A stretch of DNA of 64,000 bases from assembly GCA_040365065.1 (NCBI GenBank), contig BAABNI010000004.1, positions 124,001-188,000 on the forward strand, in the 5' to 3' direction. Under the pieces are notes generated by a model that worked only from the letters and a program-made list of their open reading frames with translations, did not search any database and was not told where the DNA came from. Each line of letters begins with the position of its first letter. Position 1 is the first letter of the stretch. This DNA is from Pelagadaptatus aseana. GTDB lineage: Bacteria; Pseudomonadota; Gammaproteobacteria; Pseudomonadales; Cellvibrionaceae. The position numbers and the translations under genes are program-made. Below, piece after piece: positions 9,001 to 18,500 of the stretch.

Positions 9001-10615
9001 ATATCTGATTGGTTTGCCCCGGAATAAAGGTTTGCCCCTCAAAAGGAGGCGTCAAACTTTTGGGGTTGTTGGGATCACTGACATCCAGCACATCATAGGT
9101 TGTTGGTGAAGTAAACTTCACCATAACCGGTGGATTCAGAGCACCATCAACCGAAAAAGCAGGTAAACGCTCTCCCGTTAAAGGGTCAATGGTTTGCAGC
9201 ACATCACCTTGAGAAATCTTGCCGGTCCCGGTATTGGCCAGGTTGTTGACTGTGGATACCGGTGAAGCAAATGCCAGCACTTCAGGGGACGTTGCCACCA
9301 CATCAACATTTTGTGAGGCAAAACGGGTGGGCATTATGCGGTAGCGATCACCGTCCTGAAACGAACCCTGTTCCAGAGTGATGGAAAACCCTTCGTACTC
9401 GATACTGGTAGGTCTTTGCGCCGACAGACCGCCAGATTGAACCAGCTCACCGTCGGAGTTCCTGACCAGCTCGTAACCGTCGGGACCGGAGCCGGTCAAA
9501 CTGAGTGTATAATCGCTGTTGCCCAAGGCCGTCGCATCGGTAATCGCCACACTGACAACCCGATCCGGCGGATTGGCATTCAGACTGCTTGGGACGGCGC
9601 GATCCAATGTCGCCTGTCTTAAATTGATATCATCAAACAACGGCACACCGTAGTTGCCATTCAGATCCAACCCCACCGATTGTTGATAATTCATGGCTTC
9701 GGTAAAGGTCAAAGCGATTCGACCCAGTTCATTAAAGGATCGATCGAGCACTTCATTACGGTAGTTCAGCAGCCCACCAAGACGACCACCAGTTATGCTG
9801 TCTGTGACAATTTGACTGGAGCCATCATTCACAAACACCAGATCATAGCGGGTCGGATCGGTTTCACCATTCACCGCCTGCATTTCACTGGCGACCTGAC
9901 CCACAACCAGTGGCTGGCCATTACCGATAAAGACATTCACCGCCCCATCGGCTTGCTCAAAGGTGGTTACTGATACCAACTCGGACAGCTGGCGCAAAGT
10001 TTCATCACGTTCATCCAGCAAATCATTGGGAGGATTACCCGCCCCCTGAGAAGTGGCATTGACAATCGCCTTATTCAGACCAGCCAGACCATTGGCCAGC
10101 GAGGTAACCATACTGGCGGTGGCTTTTAGCTCCTGATTAACAATATCATTGGTTTCATCAAAGCGACCGTACAAACTGGAAAAGCGCTGTGCCAAAACCT
10201 CGGACTGCGCCAACACCAACTGCCTGACGGGGATGGACGTCGGATCGTCCGTTGCGGCTTGCAAAGAACCAAAAAAGTTACTCAAACCATCCGATAAACC
10301 AATGGCTTCGTTGGACAACAGGTTATCGATTTCACCCACCTTTTGGGCAAATGCATCTAACTCGTTAAACGCGGTGGAATCAAGGCGTATTTGTGACGTG
10401 AGAAATTCATTGGCAATGCGTTCAATGGACTGAACATTAACCCCGGTGCCCACATAACCAGAACCGGAATAAATGGCCGGATTGGTACCCACATCAACAC
10501 GCTGACGTGAATAACCTTCCTGATTGGCATTAGTGATGTTATGGCCGGTGGTACTGATTTGCGCTTGGCTGGTTTTTAAACCGGATACCGCAATACCTAA
10601 TAAGTCCGCACCCAT
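6050..10615 (-). CDS. flgK: Giant flagellar hook-associated protein FlgK (HAP1)
   Basis: First hook-filament junction protein. The termini are typical FlgK: MGADLLGIAVSGLKTSQAQI and HNITNANQEGYSRQR at the N-terminus, and GVNLDEEAANLIRYELAYNA plus a C-terminal helix ending DLFDTLLAAF. The product is 1521 residues against roughly 550-680 usually. The excess is an insertion from about residue 450 to 1370, rich in Gly, Asp, Asn and Ser and poor in Cys. It has internal repeats: IGNLVGSDPLGLSAAALQGV at about 823-842 resembles NIQGSDPLGMQVAELQGVV at about 1326-1344, and the segment near 730-800 resembles that near 864-935. It is exported, so a longer surface-exposed domain is likely. Expressed from a sigma-54 promoter with flgL. 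Confidence 0.95.
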   Translation of the reverse strand: MGADLLGIAVSGLKTSQAQISTTGHNITNANQEGYSRQRVDVGTNPAIYSGSGYVGTGVNVQSIERIANEFLTSQIRLDSTAFNELDAFAQKVGEIDNLLSNEAIGLSDGLSNFFGSLQAATDDPTSIPVRQLVLAQSEVLAQRFSSLYGRFDETNDIVNQELKATASMVTSLANGLAGLNKAIVNATSQGAGNPPNDLLDERDETLRQLSELVSVTTFEQADGAVNVFIGNGQPLVVGQVASEMQAVNGETDPTRYDLVFVNDGSSQIVTDSITGGRLGGLLNYRNEVLDRSFNELGRIALTFTEAMNYQQSVGLDLNGNYGVPLFDDINLRQATLDRAVPSSLNANPPDRVVSVAITDATALGNSDYTLSLTGSGPDGYELVRNSDGELVQSGGLSAQRPTSIEYEGFSITLEQGSFQDGDRYRIMPTRFASQNVDVVATSPEVLAFASPVSTVNNLANTGTGKISQGDVLQTIDPLTGERLPAFSVDGALNPPVMVKFTSPTTYDVLDVSDPNNPKSLTPPFEGQTFIPGQTNQIFPTEPGQTVMVSDGFNANRIPSQSEVVFGTAGISIPNTYLAEEITVTYTDPVTGVRVDQPNVVVNAGDSAEEIAFQLSSRDGVTAIASTETQIRVSDNGPGQLQDFNLLLNGVNLRNELGLLFSPSAVPTPVTNDMIADAINFSGALQQQNITAVSNGDSITIKASTGADLKFEMQGAEGDFVEIKGDQKPTLLTTGVVTGGVDLSAGGFSSFDIDLFDGPNGLSNPKTIELSGIFQTPEELISYLENQIDIAFDVPGKVSVEFRDDGTLQFVNNDNGPLAKMQIGNLVGSDPLGLSAAALQGVVQPSDIVRLDGAYQFPSVTAGVNIANGADFSVGGPHSFDVDLNDGVFGANNPVTINLSGVYTDPQDIVDVVQSQLDAFYGADKVIASVSSEGRLEITNYTYLADSSTGGLSISNNYSFTDGTAPSPLSFDQAEVDFEFDGALPLVVAPGANTFAISVNASPIADITVPSGSYASPTLFAAALNTALVAYDATATVSDDGRSVLVTADNLGEALIFGPGAVNPIQANPQDDLVTHLGRTAVITDPAGFIGLGIADDENIGLNVDGVGTLPLPLDFDAPGYVNGPGNPPTNTAELVSLLNASFAASPAGSGVTAFEDGGQIIIASSNPLGSVLITTDSTTPLAANTNMGSSGPVTSVPFPPATSGTATTSSFNVDHIGNFEDAYGNPAPLTVVTGVNDSFEISVDGGTTFTTYQIPAGTYSNLIGFAAAIDGATGSDVSVEVSGSSLLITDSNSGLGSQVRLGNGSFAITGPDAVNMERAQIQVNNIQGSDPLGMQVAELQGVVRGEDFGMVNGVTISGEVNVTLEENFSMTTDAIDAGNVFRPGTEAVSNYLGYTFDISGNPDVGDEFFVNFNEDGVSDNRNALKFVEVESMQLIGGNASFQESYSNLVEFVGTITAESNINREAAGEILEQSNALRNSIAGVNLDEEAANLIRYELAYNASSRIISVARDLFDTLLAAF

Positions 10616-10685
10616 GGGGGTTTCTCTCTTTGCAAAGTTTTTGCTGCGTCAAATAAACAGCGAAATCATTTCTTCAAATGAAAAT

Positions 10686-10701
10686 TGCAAAAAGTGCGCC
10701 A
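10686..10701 (-). promoter_or_regulatory. Sigma-54 promoter of flgKL
   Basis: Minus-strand TGGCGCACTTTTTGCA with exact GG-N10-GC spacing. The predicted start is about 10675, some 60 bases before the flgK ATG. Confidence 0.8.
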
Positions 10702-10744
10702 AGAATAATTATAGGTTTATCATTCTGATGACTTTCTAAATACT

Positions 10745-10812
10745 ATCATTCTGATGACCGAAGGGAAGAAGAATCTCCAAAAGATCCTTCACATACGTTC
10801 AGGATGACATGC
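10745..10812. repeat. Dispersed intergenic hairpin repeat, copy 3
   Basis: Contains TCATTCTGATGACCGAAGGG and then AAGATCCTTCACATACGTTC followed by AGGATGACA. Both half-units are present but in reversed order relative to copies 1 and 2. It lies just downstream of flgJ. Confidence 0.75.
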
Positions 10813-10820
10813 AGGAATTA

Positions 10821-11735
10821 TCACAAACTCGCTAAATTGACAGTTTTGCCATGAAAGATATTGGTAATCTTTTTAGCGTAAGCCGGGTCTGTGGCATAAC
10901 CGGCATCTTGCAGCCCCTGAATGTACTCTAAGGGTTCGGATGCCTTTTGCAACGCATCTTTATATCTTGGATTAGACTGCAGAAAATCAACGTAATCGGC
11001 AAAACTTTGCCCGTAAGATTCATAGCGGCGAAATGCTGCCACCTCAGGTTTGGGCAAACCATTGCGATATTCCAAGGTACGCACCTGAACACTGTCGCCA
11101 TCCCATCGACTGTCAGCCTTGATGTTAAACAGGTTAAAACTGTTTTCACCACGGGTATTGTGGATCACATGCTTGCCCCAGCCGGTTTCCAGAGCCGCCT
11201 GAGCCACCAGAATCTTGGGATTAACACCGAGTTCCTCTGCGGCTTTTTTAGCGTGGGGCATGACCGCCTTAACAAACTCTTCCGGTGTCTCAGCCAGAGG
11301 GGCTTTGATTCCAACCGAGGTAACCTCTTGCAAATACTTCTTGGCTTTAAATGGTTCGTCAAGCTGCCCCAGCTCACCATTATTTTTCGCCTGATCAGCA
11401 GAACCGTAATTGCGTCTTAACTGGCGAACCAATGCATCAGCCAGTCCGACACCCTTGCCTTCGCTTAATGAAAGCGCCAATTGGTGATCGAGCATATCGC
11501 GATGAAAATTCATCTCGGAGCTATTGAAGATACTGTCTTTTTCAAAGACGGCATTGGCCTGGCGCATACTCTTGAGCATGCTGTGCATTAAAATGGATTC
11601 GAACTGCTTGGCAATCTGTTCAAGGGCCGCATCTTTATCTTTGGCACCAAGACGTCGAATTCCCTGCAGACTGTTGAGGTCCGTATAGTTGGATTGTGCC
11701 TGCTGCAGGGCCATACCTGCTTTTTGATCCATCAT
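10821..11735 (-). CDS. flgJ: Flagellar rod-assembly peptidoglycan hydrolase FlgJ
   Basis: Bifunctional FlgJ, with an N-terminal rod-capping domain and a C-terminal beta-N-acetylglucosaminidase that opens the periplasmic murein for rod growth. The rod-binding part holds LEQIAKQFESILMHSMLKSM and EMNFHRDMLDHQLA. The enzyme part holds MPHAKKAAEELGVNPKILVA followed by QAALETGWGKHVI, where the Glu of ALETGWG is the expected catalytic acid, and later YESYGQSFADYVDFL. I place the start at the ATG at 11735 (an immediately following ATG at 11732 is equivalent) because a GGA-rich site precedes it. A longer TTG-initiated frame from 11768 has no ribosome site. Last gene of flgFGHIJ. Confidence 0.93.
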   Translation of the reverse strand: MMDQKAGMALQQAQSNYTDLNSLQGIRRLGAKDKDAALEQIAKQFESILMHSMLKSMRQANAVFEKDSIFNSSEMNFHRDMLDHQLALSLSEGKGVGLADALVRQLRRNYGSADQAKNNGELGQLDEPFKAKKYLQEVTSVGIKAPLAETPEEFVKAVMPHAKKAAEELGVNPKILVAQAALETGWGKHVIHNTRGENSFNLFNIKADSRWDGDSVQVRTLEYRNGLPKPEVAAFRRYESYGQSFADYVDFLQSNPRYKDALQKASEPLEYIQGLQDAGYATDPAYAKKITNIFHGKTVNLASL

Positions 11736-11842
11736 AATAATTCCAACGTCGGGAATGGCCTTTCGCAAACCCTGGGCAGACTCCGCCTCTGTATTCGAAG
11801 CCTGGCCAGGGGTGCGAAAAACGTTGTTAAACTACTGAATTG

Positions 11843-12952
11843 CTATATCACTATCAACTCGGCCTGTAAGGCGCCGGCCTGTTTCATGGCCTCCAGGATG
11901 GCCATCAAATCGCCGGGCGCCGCGCCAACCAGATTCACCGCCCGGACAATATCATCCAGCGTTGGACCCGGTGAAAACTTGAACATGGGGTTCTTCTCTT
12001 CATCAATCCCCACATTGCTTTCCGGTAACACCACCGTTGTACCATCTGCCAGAGCATCCGGTTGACTGACTTGCACCGCTTCATCCACGGTTACCGTCAG
12101 GCTGCCATGAGTAACGGCTACGGGTTTAACCCGGACATTCTGCCCCACCACGATGGTACCGGTGCGGGAATTGATAATAACCTTGGCAGCCTCTTCGCCG
12201 GGATCTACTTCGATGTTTTCCAGCAGTGACAGAAAATTAACCTTGTGGGCCGGGTTAACAGGGGCATCGACCATAATGGAAGTTGAATCCATGGGCCGTG
12301 CCACATCGGGGCCTAGCAATTCATTAATGCTTTGAGCAACACGTTTGGCCGTCGTAAAATCCGAGCGGTGCAAATTAAAGACAATGGGTTTGCCATTGGA
12401 AAAATTATCGGGCACCGAGCGCTCTACCACGGCACCATTGGGAATGCGACCAACACTGGGGACATTGACCGTAATTTTGGAACCGTCAGCACCCTCGGCA
12501 CCAAAGCCACCCACAATCAAATTACCCTGAGCAATGGCGTAGGTATTACCATCAATCCCTTTTAAAGGTGCCATCAACAAACTGCCGCCACGCAGGCTTT
12601 TGGCGTTACCGATGGACGAGATGGTCACGTCAATTTCCTGACCAGGTTTGGCAAAAGGCGGCAGTTCAGCATGCAGAGAAACCGCCGCAACGTTTTTAAG
12701 CTGCATCCGGGCACCCTCGGGAATGGTGATGCCAAATTGCTTCATCATGCTGTTAAAAGACTGGGTCGTAAACGGCGTCTGATTGGTTTGATCACCACTG
12801 CCATCCAGTCCAACCACCAGGCCATAGCCCACCAGCTGATTGGATCGAACACCGGCAATGGATGCCAAATCTTTGATACGCTCTGACATGGCCGGTGTAC
12901 TCATCAGCCCCAGAGCAATTGAGACAATCGTCAGAATTTTTTTCATCTTCAC
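11843..12952 (-). CDS. flgI: Flagellar P-ring protein FlgI
   Basis: Periplasmic P-ring subunit surrounding the rod at the peptidoglycan layer. The 369-residue precursor has a signal peptide (KKILTIVSIALGLMSTPAMS) and then the family block ERIKDLASIAGVRSNQLVGY with GLVVGLDGSGDQT. The mid-region has GNAKSLRGGSLLMAPLKGID and the C-terminus ends PGDLMAILEAMKQAGALQAELIVI, which is characteristic. Length is standard. It lies 18 bases after flgH and is exported by Sec rather than by the flagellar system. Confidence 0.97.
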   Translation of the reverse strand: MKMKKILTIVSIALGLMSTPAMSERIKDLASIAGVRSNQLVGYGLVVGLDGSGDQTNQTPFTTQSFNSMMKQFGITIPEGARMQLKNVAAVSLHAELPPFAKPGQEIDVTISSIGNAKSLRGGSLLMAPLKGIDGNTYAIAQGNLIVGGFGAEGADGSKITVNVPSVGRIPNGAVVERSVPDNFSNGKPIVFNLHRSDFTTAKRVAQSINELLGPDVARPMDSTSIMVDAPVNPAHKVNFLSLLENIEVDPGEEAAKVIINSRTGTIVVGQNVRVKPVAVTHGSLTVTVDEAVQVSQPDALADGTTVVLPESNVGIDEEKNPMFKFSPGPTLDDIVRAVNLVGAAPGDLMAILEAMKQAGALQAELIVI

Positions 12953-12970
12953 ACACTCACTTCCGACAAA

Positions 12971-13669
12971 TTAGAACGGCCAAATTGGGCTGTTAAAGAA
13001 TCGGGTTAACCACCCTGCTGCTGTATTGTCAGCCAATTGTCCGGTGCCACTGTAGGTAATGCGCGCATTGGCAAGTTTGGTAGACATAATCTCATTATCC
13101 GGAGAAATATCATCAGGGCGAATGATGCCGCTGATGCGGATGTATTCATCACCACGATTCAACGTCATCCACTTTTCTCCGCGAACGACCAAGTTACCAT
13201 TCACCAGTACTTCGGAAACCGTCACAGTGATACTGCCATCGAGCTGGTTACTCTGATCGGCGTCTGCCTCTCCGGTAAATTCCCGGTTCTGTTCCAGATT
13301 GGTAGCCAAACCTAAATTGCTGAACGTAGGATTGGAACCCAGCAAGGTATTGCCTGCACTGTTTTCATTAAAATCCAGTTCACTTTCCTTGGTCATGGAT
13401 ACATTGGTTGTCTTGGTCGAGGAGGTTCTTTCATTGAGAACAATGGTAATAATGTCCCCTACTCTGTGTGCCTTACGATCTTCAAACAGCGACATGCCGT
13501 AATCCGGCCTATAAATAGCACCTTCATTGGCTCTGGGAACCGCCATGGCAGGGTCATAAACCGGAGCGTAGCGCGGGTCACCCGGAACCGGAGGTTGCTG
13601 AATCACACAGGCACTCAGTGATGCTACCGCACCCACGACTGCCAGATTTTTAAATAATTTGGAGAGCAT
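12971..13669 (-). CDS. flgH: Flagellar L-ring lipoprotein FlgH
   Basis: Outer-membrane L-ring subunit. The 232-residue precursor has a lipoprotein signal peptide ending in the lipobox LSAC with the acylated Cys near residue 21. The conserved segments are MSLFEDRKAHRVGDIITIVL (about 59-78), NGNLVVRGEKWMTLNRGDEY and IRISGIIRPDDISPDNEIMS, with the typical C-terminus GWLTRFFNSPIWPF. It lies between flgG and flgI in the usual order and requires FlgA and FlgI for ring assembly. Confidence 0.97.
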   Translation of the reverse strand: MLSKLFKNLAVVGAVASLSACVIQQPPVPGDPRYAPVYDPAMAVPRANEGAIYRPDYGMSLFEDRKAHRVGDIITIVLNERTSSTKTTNVSMTKESELDFNENSAGNTLLGSNPTFSNLGLATNLEQNREFTGEADADQSNQLDGSITVTVSEVLVNGNLVVRGEKWMTLNRGDEYIRISGIIRPDDISPDNEIMSTKLANARITYSGTGQLADNTAAGWLTRFFNSPIWPF

Positions 13670-13707
13670 ATCTATTACCTCTAACGCTTCAGCAACCGGT
13701 TACATCA

Positions 13708-14493
13708 TTACAGGGTTTGGGTAATAAACTGCAACATGGAATCGGCCGTCGATACGACTTTCGAGTTGAGCTCGTAAACCCGCTGGGTGGTGATCATATT
13801 CACCATCTCTTCAACAATATCCACATTGGAATTTTCCAGTGTGCCCTGCAGGATTTCGCCCATGCCATTTTCACCGGGCGTACCATTGATGGGATCACCA
13901 CTGGCGGCTGTTTCCAGAAACAGGTTGCCACCGACACTTTGCAGACCGGAAGGATTAATAAAATCCACCAAATCAAACTGACCGATTTGCGTCGGGTTTG
14001 GATCACCTTCCTGATAGGCGTTGACGATGCCATCGGTACCAATGGTAATTTTGTTGGTGCCTTCCGGTACATTGATGTTGGGTTCCATCAACAGGCCACT
14101 GGAGTTCACCAGATCGCCATCGGAATTAATTTGCAACTGACCATTACGGGTGTAAGCGGTATCGCCATTGGGCAACAACACCTGCAAGAAGCCGCGACCA
14201 TCAATCGCCAAATCCAGCGCTTGCTCGGTGACCTGCAAAGTCCCTTCGGTAAACTGTTTATTGGTACCCGCCACACGCACACCCACACCCAGCTGCAAAC
14301 CGGAGGGTAATTCATTGTCGCGGTTGGTCTGACCACCCGGTTGGCGCTGAATCTGATACAGCAGGTCTTCAAACACCGCCCTATCGCGTTTAAAACCCAC
14401 CGTCGAGGCATTGGCCAGGTTGTTGGAAATGGTGCTCAGCTGTTTGTCCTGAGCGCTTAACCCGGTTTTACTGACATATAGTGCGGCGTGCAT
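13708..14493 (-). CDS. flgG: Flagellar distal rod protein FlgG
   Basis: Distal rod subunit. Its 261 residues match the family length. N-terminal rod signature MHAALYVSKTGLSAQDKQLS then ISNNLANASTVGFKRDRAVF. The C-terminus is LENSNVDIVEEMVNMITTQRVYELNSK with final SMLQFITQTL, the coiled-coil rod/hook pattern. The domain between carries GRGFLQVLLPNGDTAYTRNG, a conserved motif of the rod, hook and HAP1 family. It lies 23 bases after flgF. Confidence 0.97.
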   Translation of the reverse strand: MHAALYVSKTGLSAQDKQLSTISNNLANASTVGFKRDRAVFEDLLYQIQRQPGGQTNRDNELPSGLQLGVGVRVAGTNKQFTEGTLQVTEQALDLAIDGRGFLQVLLPNGDTAYTRNGQLQINSDGDLVNSSGLLMEPNINVPEGTNKITIGTDGIVNAYQEGDPNPTQIGQFDLVDFINPSGLQSVGGNLFLETAASGDPINGTPGENGMGEILQGTLENSNVDIVEEMVNMITTQRVYELNSKVVSTADSMLQFITQTL

Positions 14494-14516
14494 AGGTTCA
14501 CCTCATCAAGTGAAAA

Positions 14517-15260
14517 TTAGGATTGAGAAAGCAACTTGGAGGAAGATTCCGAGTTCTTCTCAACCGTCTGCATCATTTTTAATTGCATTTCGTATTGGCG
14601 TGACAGGCTCAACACCTCGGTAAATTCATGGATGGTGTTGACGTTACTGCCCTCCACAAATCCCGGCGCCACAGTGACATTGACATCCACCGGCGCAATG
14701 CCACCATCTTTCAGGCGAATCAGGCCGTCCTCGCCCTTTTCAATATCTTCCCAAACCGGACGGACCAGTTTGATCTGATCTACCTGAGCCAATTCTTCCG
14801 GTCCATCACCGAGAATCTGAACACTGACAATACCGTCGTTGGAGATCATTATTTTCTGATCCGGTGGAATCGAGATTGGACCTCCCGTGCCAATAATGGG
14901 CAGGCCTGTGCTGGTTCGCAGAATACCGTTGGCGTCTACCGACAAATCACCGACTCGGGTGTAGGCTTCCTGGCCCGCGCGATCCTGAACGGCAATCAGA
15001 CCCTCCCCTTCAATGGCAATATCCAGATCACGGCCGGTTTCAATCAACGGCCCGGGTACAAAATTGGTGGCCGGATTTTCGGTCATGGCGTAGGCGCGGG
15101 TAGGATGCCCGTCGCCGTAATAAACCCCCATACTGCGTGCCTGAGCAAAGTCAGCACGGAAACCCGTGGTATTGGCGTTGGCCAGATTATTTGAGTGCGC
15201 TGCCTGGGCCATCATGTTGTTCTTGGCCCCGGTCATTGAGATATATAGCGCTTTATCCAT
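14517..15260 (-). CDS. flgF: Flagellar proximal rod protein FlgF
   Basis: Proximal rod subunit of 247 residues. N-terminus MDKALYISMTGAKNNMMAQA followed by SNNLANANTTGFRADFAQA. Mid-domain AIEGEGLIAVQDRAGQEAYT. C-terminus HEFTEVLSLSRQYEMQLKMM ending SSKLLSQS. It is the first gene of flgFGHIJ and has its own sigma-54 promoter about 70-80 bases upstream, so the operon is independent of flgBCDE. Confidence 0.96.
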   Translation of the reverse strand: MDKALYISMTGAKNNMMAQAAHSNNLANANTTGFRADFAQARSMGVYYGDGHPTRAYAMTENPATNFVPGPLIETGRDLDIAIEGEGLIAVQDRAGQEAYTRVGDLSVDANGILRTSTGLPIIGTGGPISIPPDQKIMISNDGIVSVQILGDGPEELAQVDQIKLVRPVWEDIEKGEDGLIRLKDGGIAPVDVNVTVAPGFVEGSNVNTIHEFTEVLSLSRQYEMQLKMMQTVEKNSESSSKLLSQS

Positions 15261-15326
15261 GACGATCTCCGGTTCAAATTTTCAGGTGCCGGTTTATTGT
15301 CACCTGAGAGTTCTACACAGAGAAAA

Positions 15327-15342
15327 TGCAAGGGATGTGCCA
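15327..15342 (-). promoter_or_regulatory. Sigma-54 promoter of flgFGHIJ
   Basis: Minus-strand TGGCACATCCCTTGCA, nearly identical to the TGGCACG-N4-TTGCA consensus with exact spacing. It lies 67 bases upstream of the flgF ATG. Confidence 0.9.
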
Positions 15343-15376
15343 GAAACAATCGATAGAAAAGGGAGGATAAAGGGTA

Positions 15377-15547
15377 AGAGATCCTTCACTTCGTTCAGGA
15401 TGACATGGCGCCACTTCGTTCAGGATGACATGGCGTCACTTGATTCAGGGTGACACGGATTTGCGCCACCATAAACCTGACATCCTCCCTGTCATCATGA
15501 CGACCGCTGCTAACGTCATCCTGACGACCAAAGGGAGGAAGGATCTC
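15377..15547. repeat. Dispersed intergenic hairpin repeat, copy 4 (expanded)
   Basis: AGAGATCCTTCACTTCGTTC is followed by AGGATGACATGGCG. A roughly 25-base subunit (CTTCGTTCAGGATGACATGG) is then repeated in tandem, with a third degenerate copy. The other arm, GTCATCCTGACGACC and AAAGGGAGGAAGGATCTC, closes the element just downstream of flgE. Confidence 0.8.
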
Positions 15548-15553
15548 TATTTA

Positions 15554-18500
15554 TTAACGAAGATTAATAATGGTCTGGGTAGTCTGGTTAGCCGTCTCAA
15601 TGGTCTTCGAGTTTGCCTGGAAGTTACGCTGGGCAATAATCAAATTCACCAATTGTTCGGACAGATCCACGTTGGACTCTTCCACCGCGCCAGACTGAAT
15701 CACACCCAGTGCCGCCGTGCCGGGTGTACCAATGTTCGGCACACCGGATTCAAAGTTCTCAGCCCACATGGTATCACCCACCGGCTGTAGACCCTGAGAG
15801 TTGGCAAATTCAGCCAAGGCAATCTGTCCCAGCGTCTGGGCCTCACCATTGGTAAAGCGGGCAAAGATGATACCGTCGTCATCAATGCTGATGCCGGACA
15901 AACGACCGGTAGTAAAGCCGTTTTGGTCCACATCATTCACGGCAAAGTCGCTACCGAACTGTGTGGTGCCCATCAGATCAATGGCAAAGTTGGAACTGCT
16001 TGGAGGCTCAGGGATGGGCAAAGTACCTCCCTGCAATTGATTCTGTGGACCCAGGGCACCATTCGGCTGACCATCAGCATCCAGTGGTTCCCAGTTGGAG
16101 ATCAACACCTCATCGGACAACAGCGTATTGGCGGTACCATCCTGGTTAAAGAACAGGTTAAAGGTCGCGCGAGTCGGCAGAGTATTGTCTGGTGGCGGCA
16201 GGGTGGTGATTGGATCACCCACATCGGCACCGTCAATCAACACATGCATCTGCCAGTGGTTCTGCGATGTGGTTGGATCGGCCGGATCGTAAGGTTGTTT
16301 CACAAAATACTGGGTCGCGATATGGGAGTTACCCAGACTGTCGTAAATGGTAACCGAAGTCGCATGGTTGTAGGTGGTCTGATCGTTCGGATCAAACTGG
16401 TTGATCACGAATGGCTGGAAAGTGGTTGCCGTAAACGGACCAAACAAACCAATGGCCGGAGGCGTCGGATCGGTAGCGGTATAGCCCTCATCCAAGACAA
16501 TATCGATGGCGCCACCGACAATCACCGCACTGGGGTTGCCATTCACGCCTTCGGCGCGGTTATTGGCACCATCTGCGCCCTGATACAGCGTGCCCACCAG
16601 ATTAGGCACCGTATTCAAACCCAACACATCGTTGGTGACATTGGTAATCCGTACCGAGTGGTTGATACCGGGTTGTCCGGTTTCAAAATAGATCTGGTTG
16701 GTAGCCGCATCCAGAGCCACAGTCACATTACCAACACCGGCGGCGGTATCCACTGCAGCCTGAACGGCCGCCAGAGTTGTAGCTGGATCAGGAGCAGCAC
16801 CCAGATCGGCAGCGCCACCCATGGCCGTTTGAATCGTCAGCAGATTGAGAGTATCCAAACCACCCCCCACATTGTCCAACAGAATACTGCCGGCGACACC
16901 CGTGGTTGCGGTCGAGAAACTCAAGGCAAAATTGGTGGGATCCATATTAACGATCACATCACCAGGCGCTACCGTTGCGGCGTCTACGGCTGCCTGAATC
17001 TGAGCTTGCAATTGGGCTGGCGTCACCGCTGAGCCATCAACAAAACCGGTCAAATCGACGTTGGCCACTGCTGGGCCCTGGATGGTTAAATCAAAAGTCG
17101 TGGTCATGGCGGTTGACAGGACAGTGTCCAGAGTCGTACCAGCCACGGGGGTACTGCCGTTCAGAATCAAATCGTTATTAATACCACCGAGGTCCACCGT
17201 AACAAAACCCTGACCATCGACGGACAGATCCAGAGTCGGCGACGGAACTTGAGTCCACCAGTTTTCAGAACCGGTCACAACGGTACTGGCATTCGGGGTC
17301 TGAGCAACAGTGGCCGTTGCCGTGCCATTGTTAAGAGGATCAGCCTCCAAAATACTGCCAACGGTGGAGGTATCCCCCTGAATGGCAATGGAGTCGCCGT
17401 CGTCCGTACTGCTGAATTCAAACACCAGATCATCACCCACAGAGGATTCCACGGCCAACGTACCGGTTGCAGCATCAAAAGTGGCCGAGACACCGGGCAA
17501 GGTAGAAGTGGTCAGCGCATTGATTTGGGTTTCCAGATCCTGCAGCGTGTCACCAGTCAGGGCAACATTATTCAGTGTAACCACACTGTTACCGTTGATG
17601 TTGGTAAAGCTGGAGAGAGTTGCCATGGTAGTGGCCGTAGCCGAAACACCGGACAGTGCATTCATCTCGGAGGCCGTTTCCGCTGCAGAGTTACCCTCAA
17701 CGGCGCTGTAAGTCACCACGTTGCCATCGGGATCCGTGATATCGATTGATTGCAAAGGGTAGCCATTGTCTACGGCTGCCTGACCACTGCTGTCGGAAAT
17801 ACGCCCACCGCCTACAGGCAAACCCAGAACCGAGGCTGCATCACCACCTCGATACAAGGCATTGACCAGATTAGGTGAACCACTGGCGCCCTGCAGCCCC
17901 AGAATATCGGTGTTTACTACCTGTGTAATTTGAATGGTATTGGTGGCACCGTCGTTGTTGGTTTCAAAGTAAACCCGGCCGGTAGCGGCATCAACGTGAA
18001 CGTCCGCCAGATCGGAACCCACTGCGGTATCCAAACGCGCATTCAATTGAGCTTCCAGCTGCGCCAAAGTCGCCTGCGGCCCAATATCGCCAATAATGAC
18101 CCGAACCGGAGCGGTGCCATTTACAGAGATTTCAAAACCGGCACCGTCGCTGCCGGTATTCTGCAGACCCAATGGCGTAGTCAAACCGAGAGAATCCGTA
18201 CCCGCCAGACTGTCAATGGATAGAGTCTGGGTAGCACCGGTAGCAATCGTCTCAAAGCTGATGGAACCTGAACCCGCCGGGAAGTTATTGTTGACCGCCT
18301 GAATCTGACCGGCCAGAGCGGAACCGCCAATCAGGACATTCAGTTGGGTAACCAACTGGTTTACGTCATCGTTATTCAGACCCGGGGTTACCGCATCGGC
18401 AGCAATGGCTGCCGCTTCGATATCCAGAGTTACCTGAGTACCATTGGCACTCAGAGTCACCGTGCTGGCACCACCGCCAGCAATGGTGGAAACCACAGTG

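Noticed and set aside
15923..17032. Long plus-strand open frame opposite flgE, and similar frames opposite flgK, lepA and trpS
   Set aside because: They lie antisense to confidently identified genes, have no ribosome site or recognisable domain, and their composition reflects the GC-skewed third positions of the real frame.
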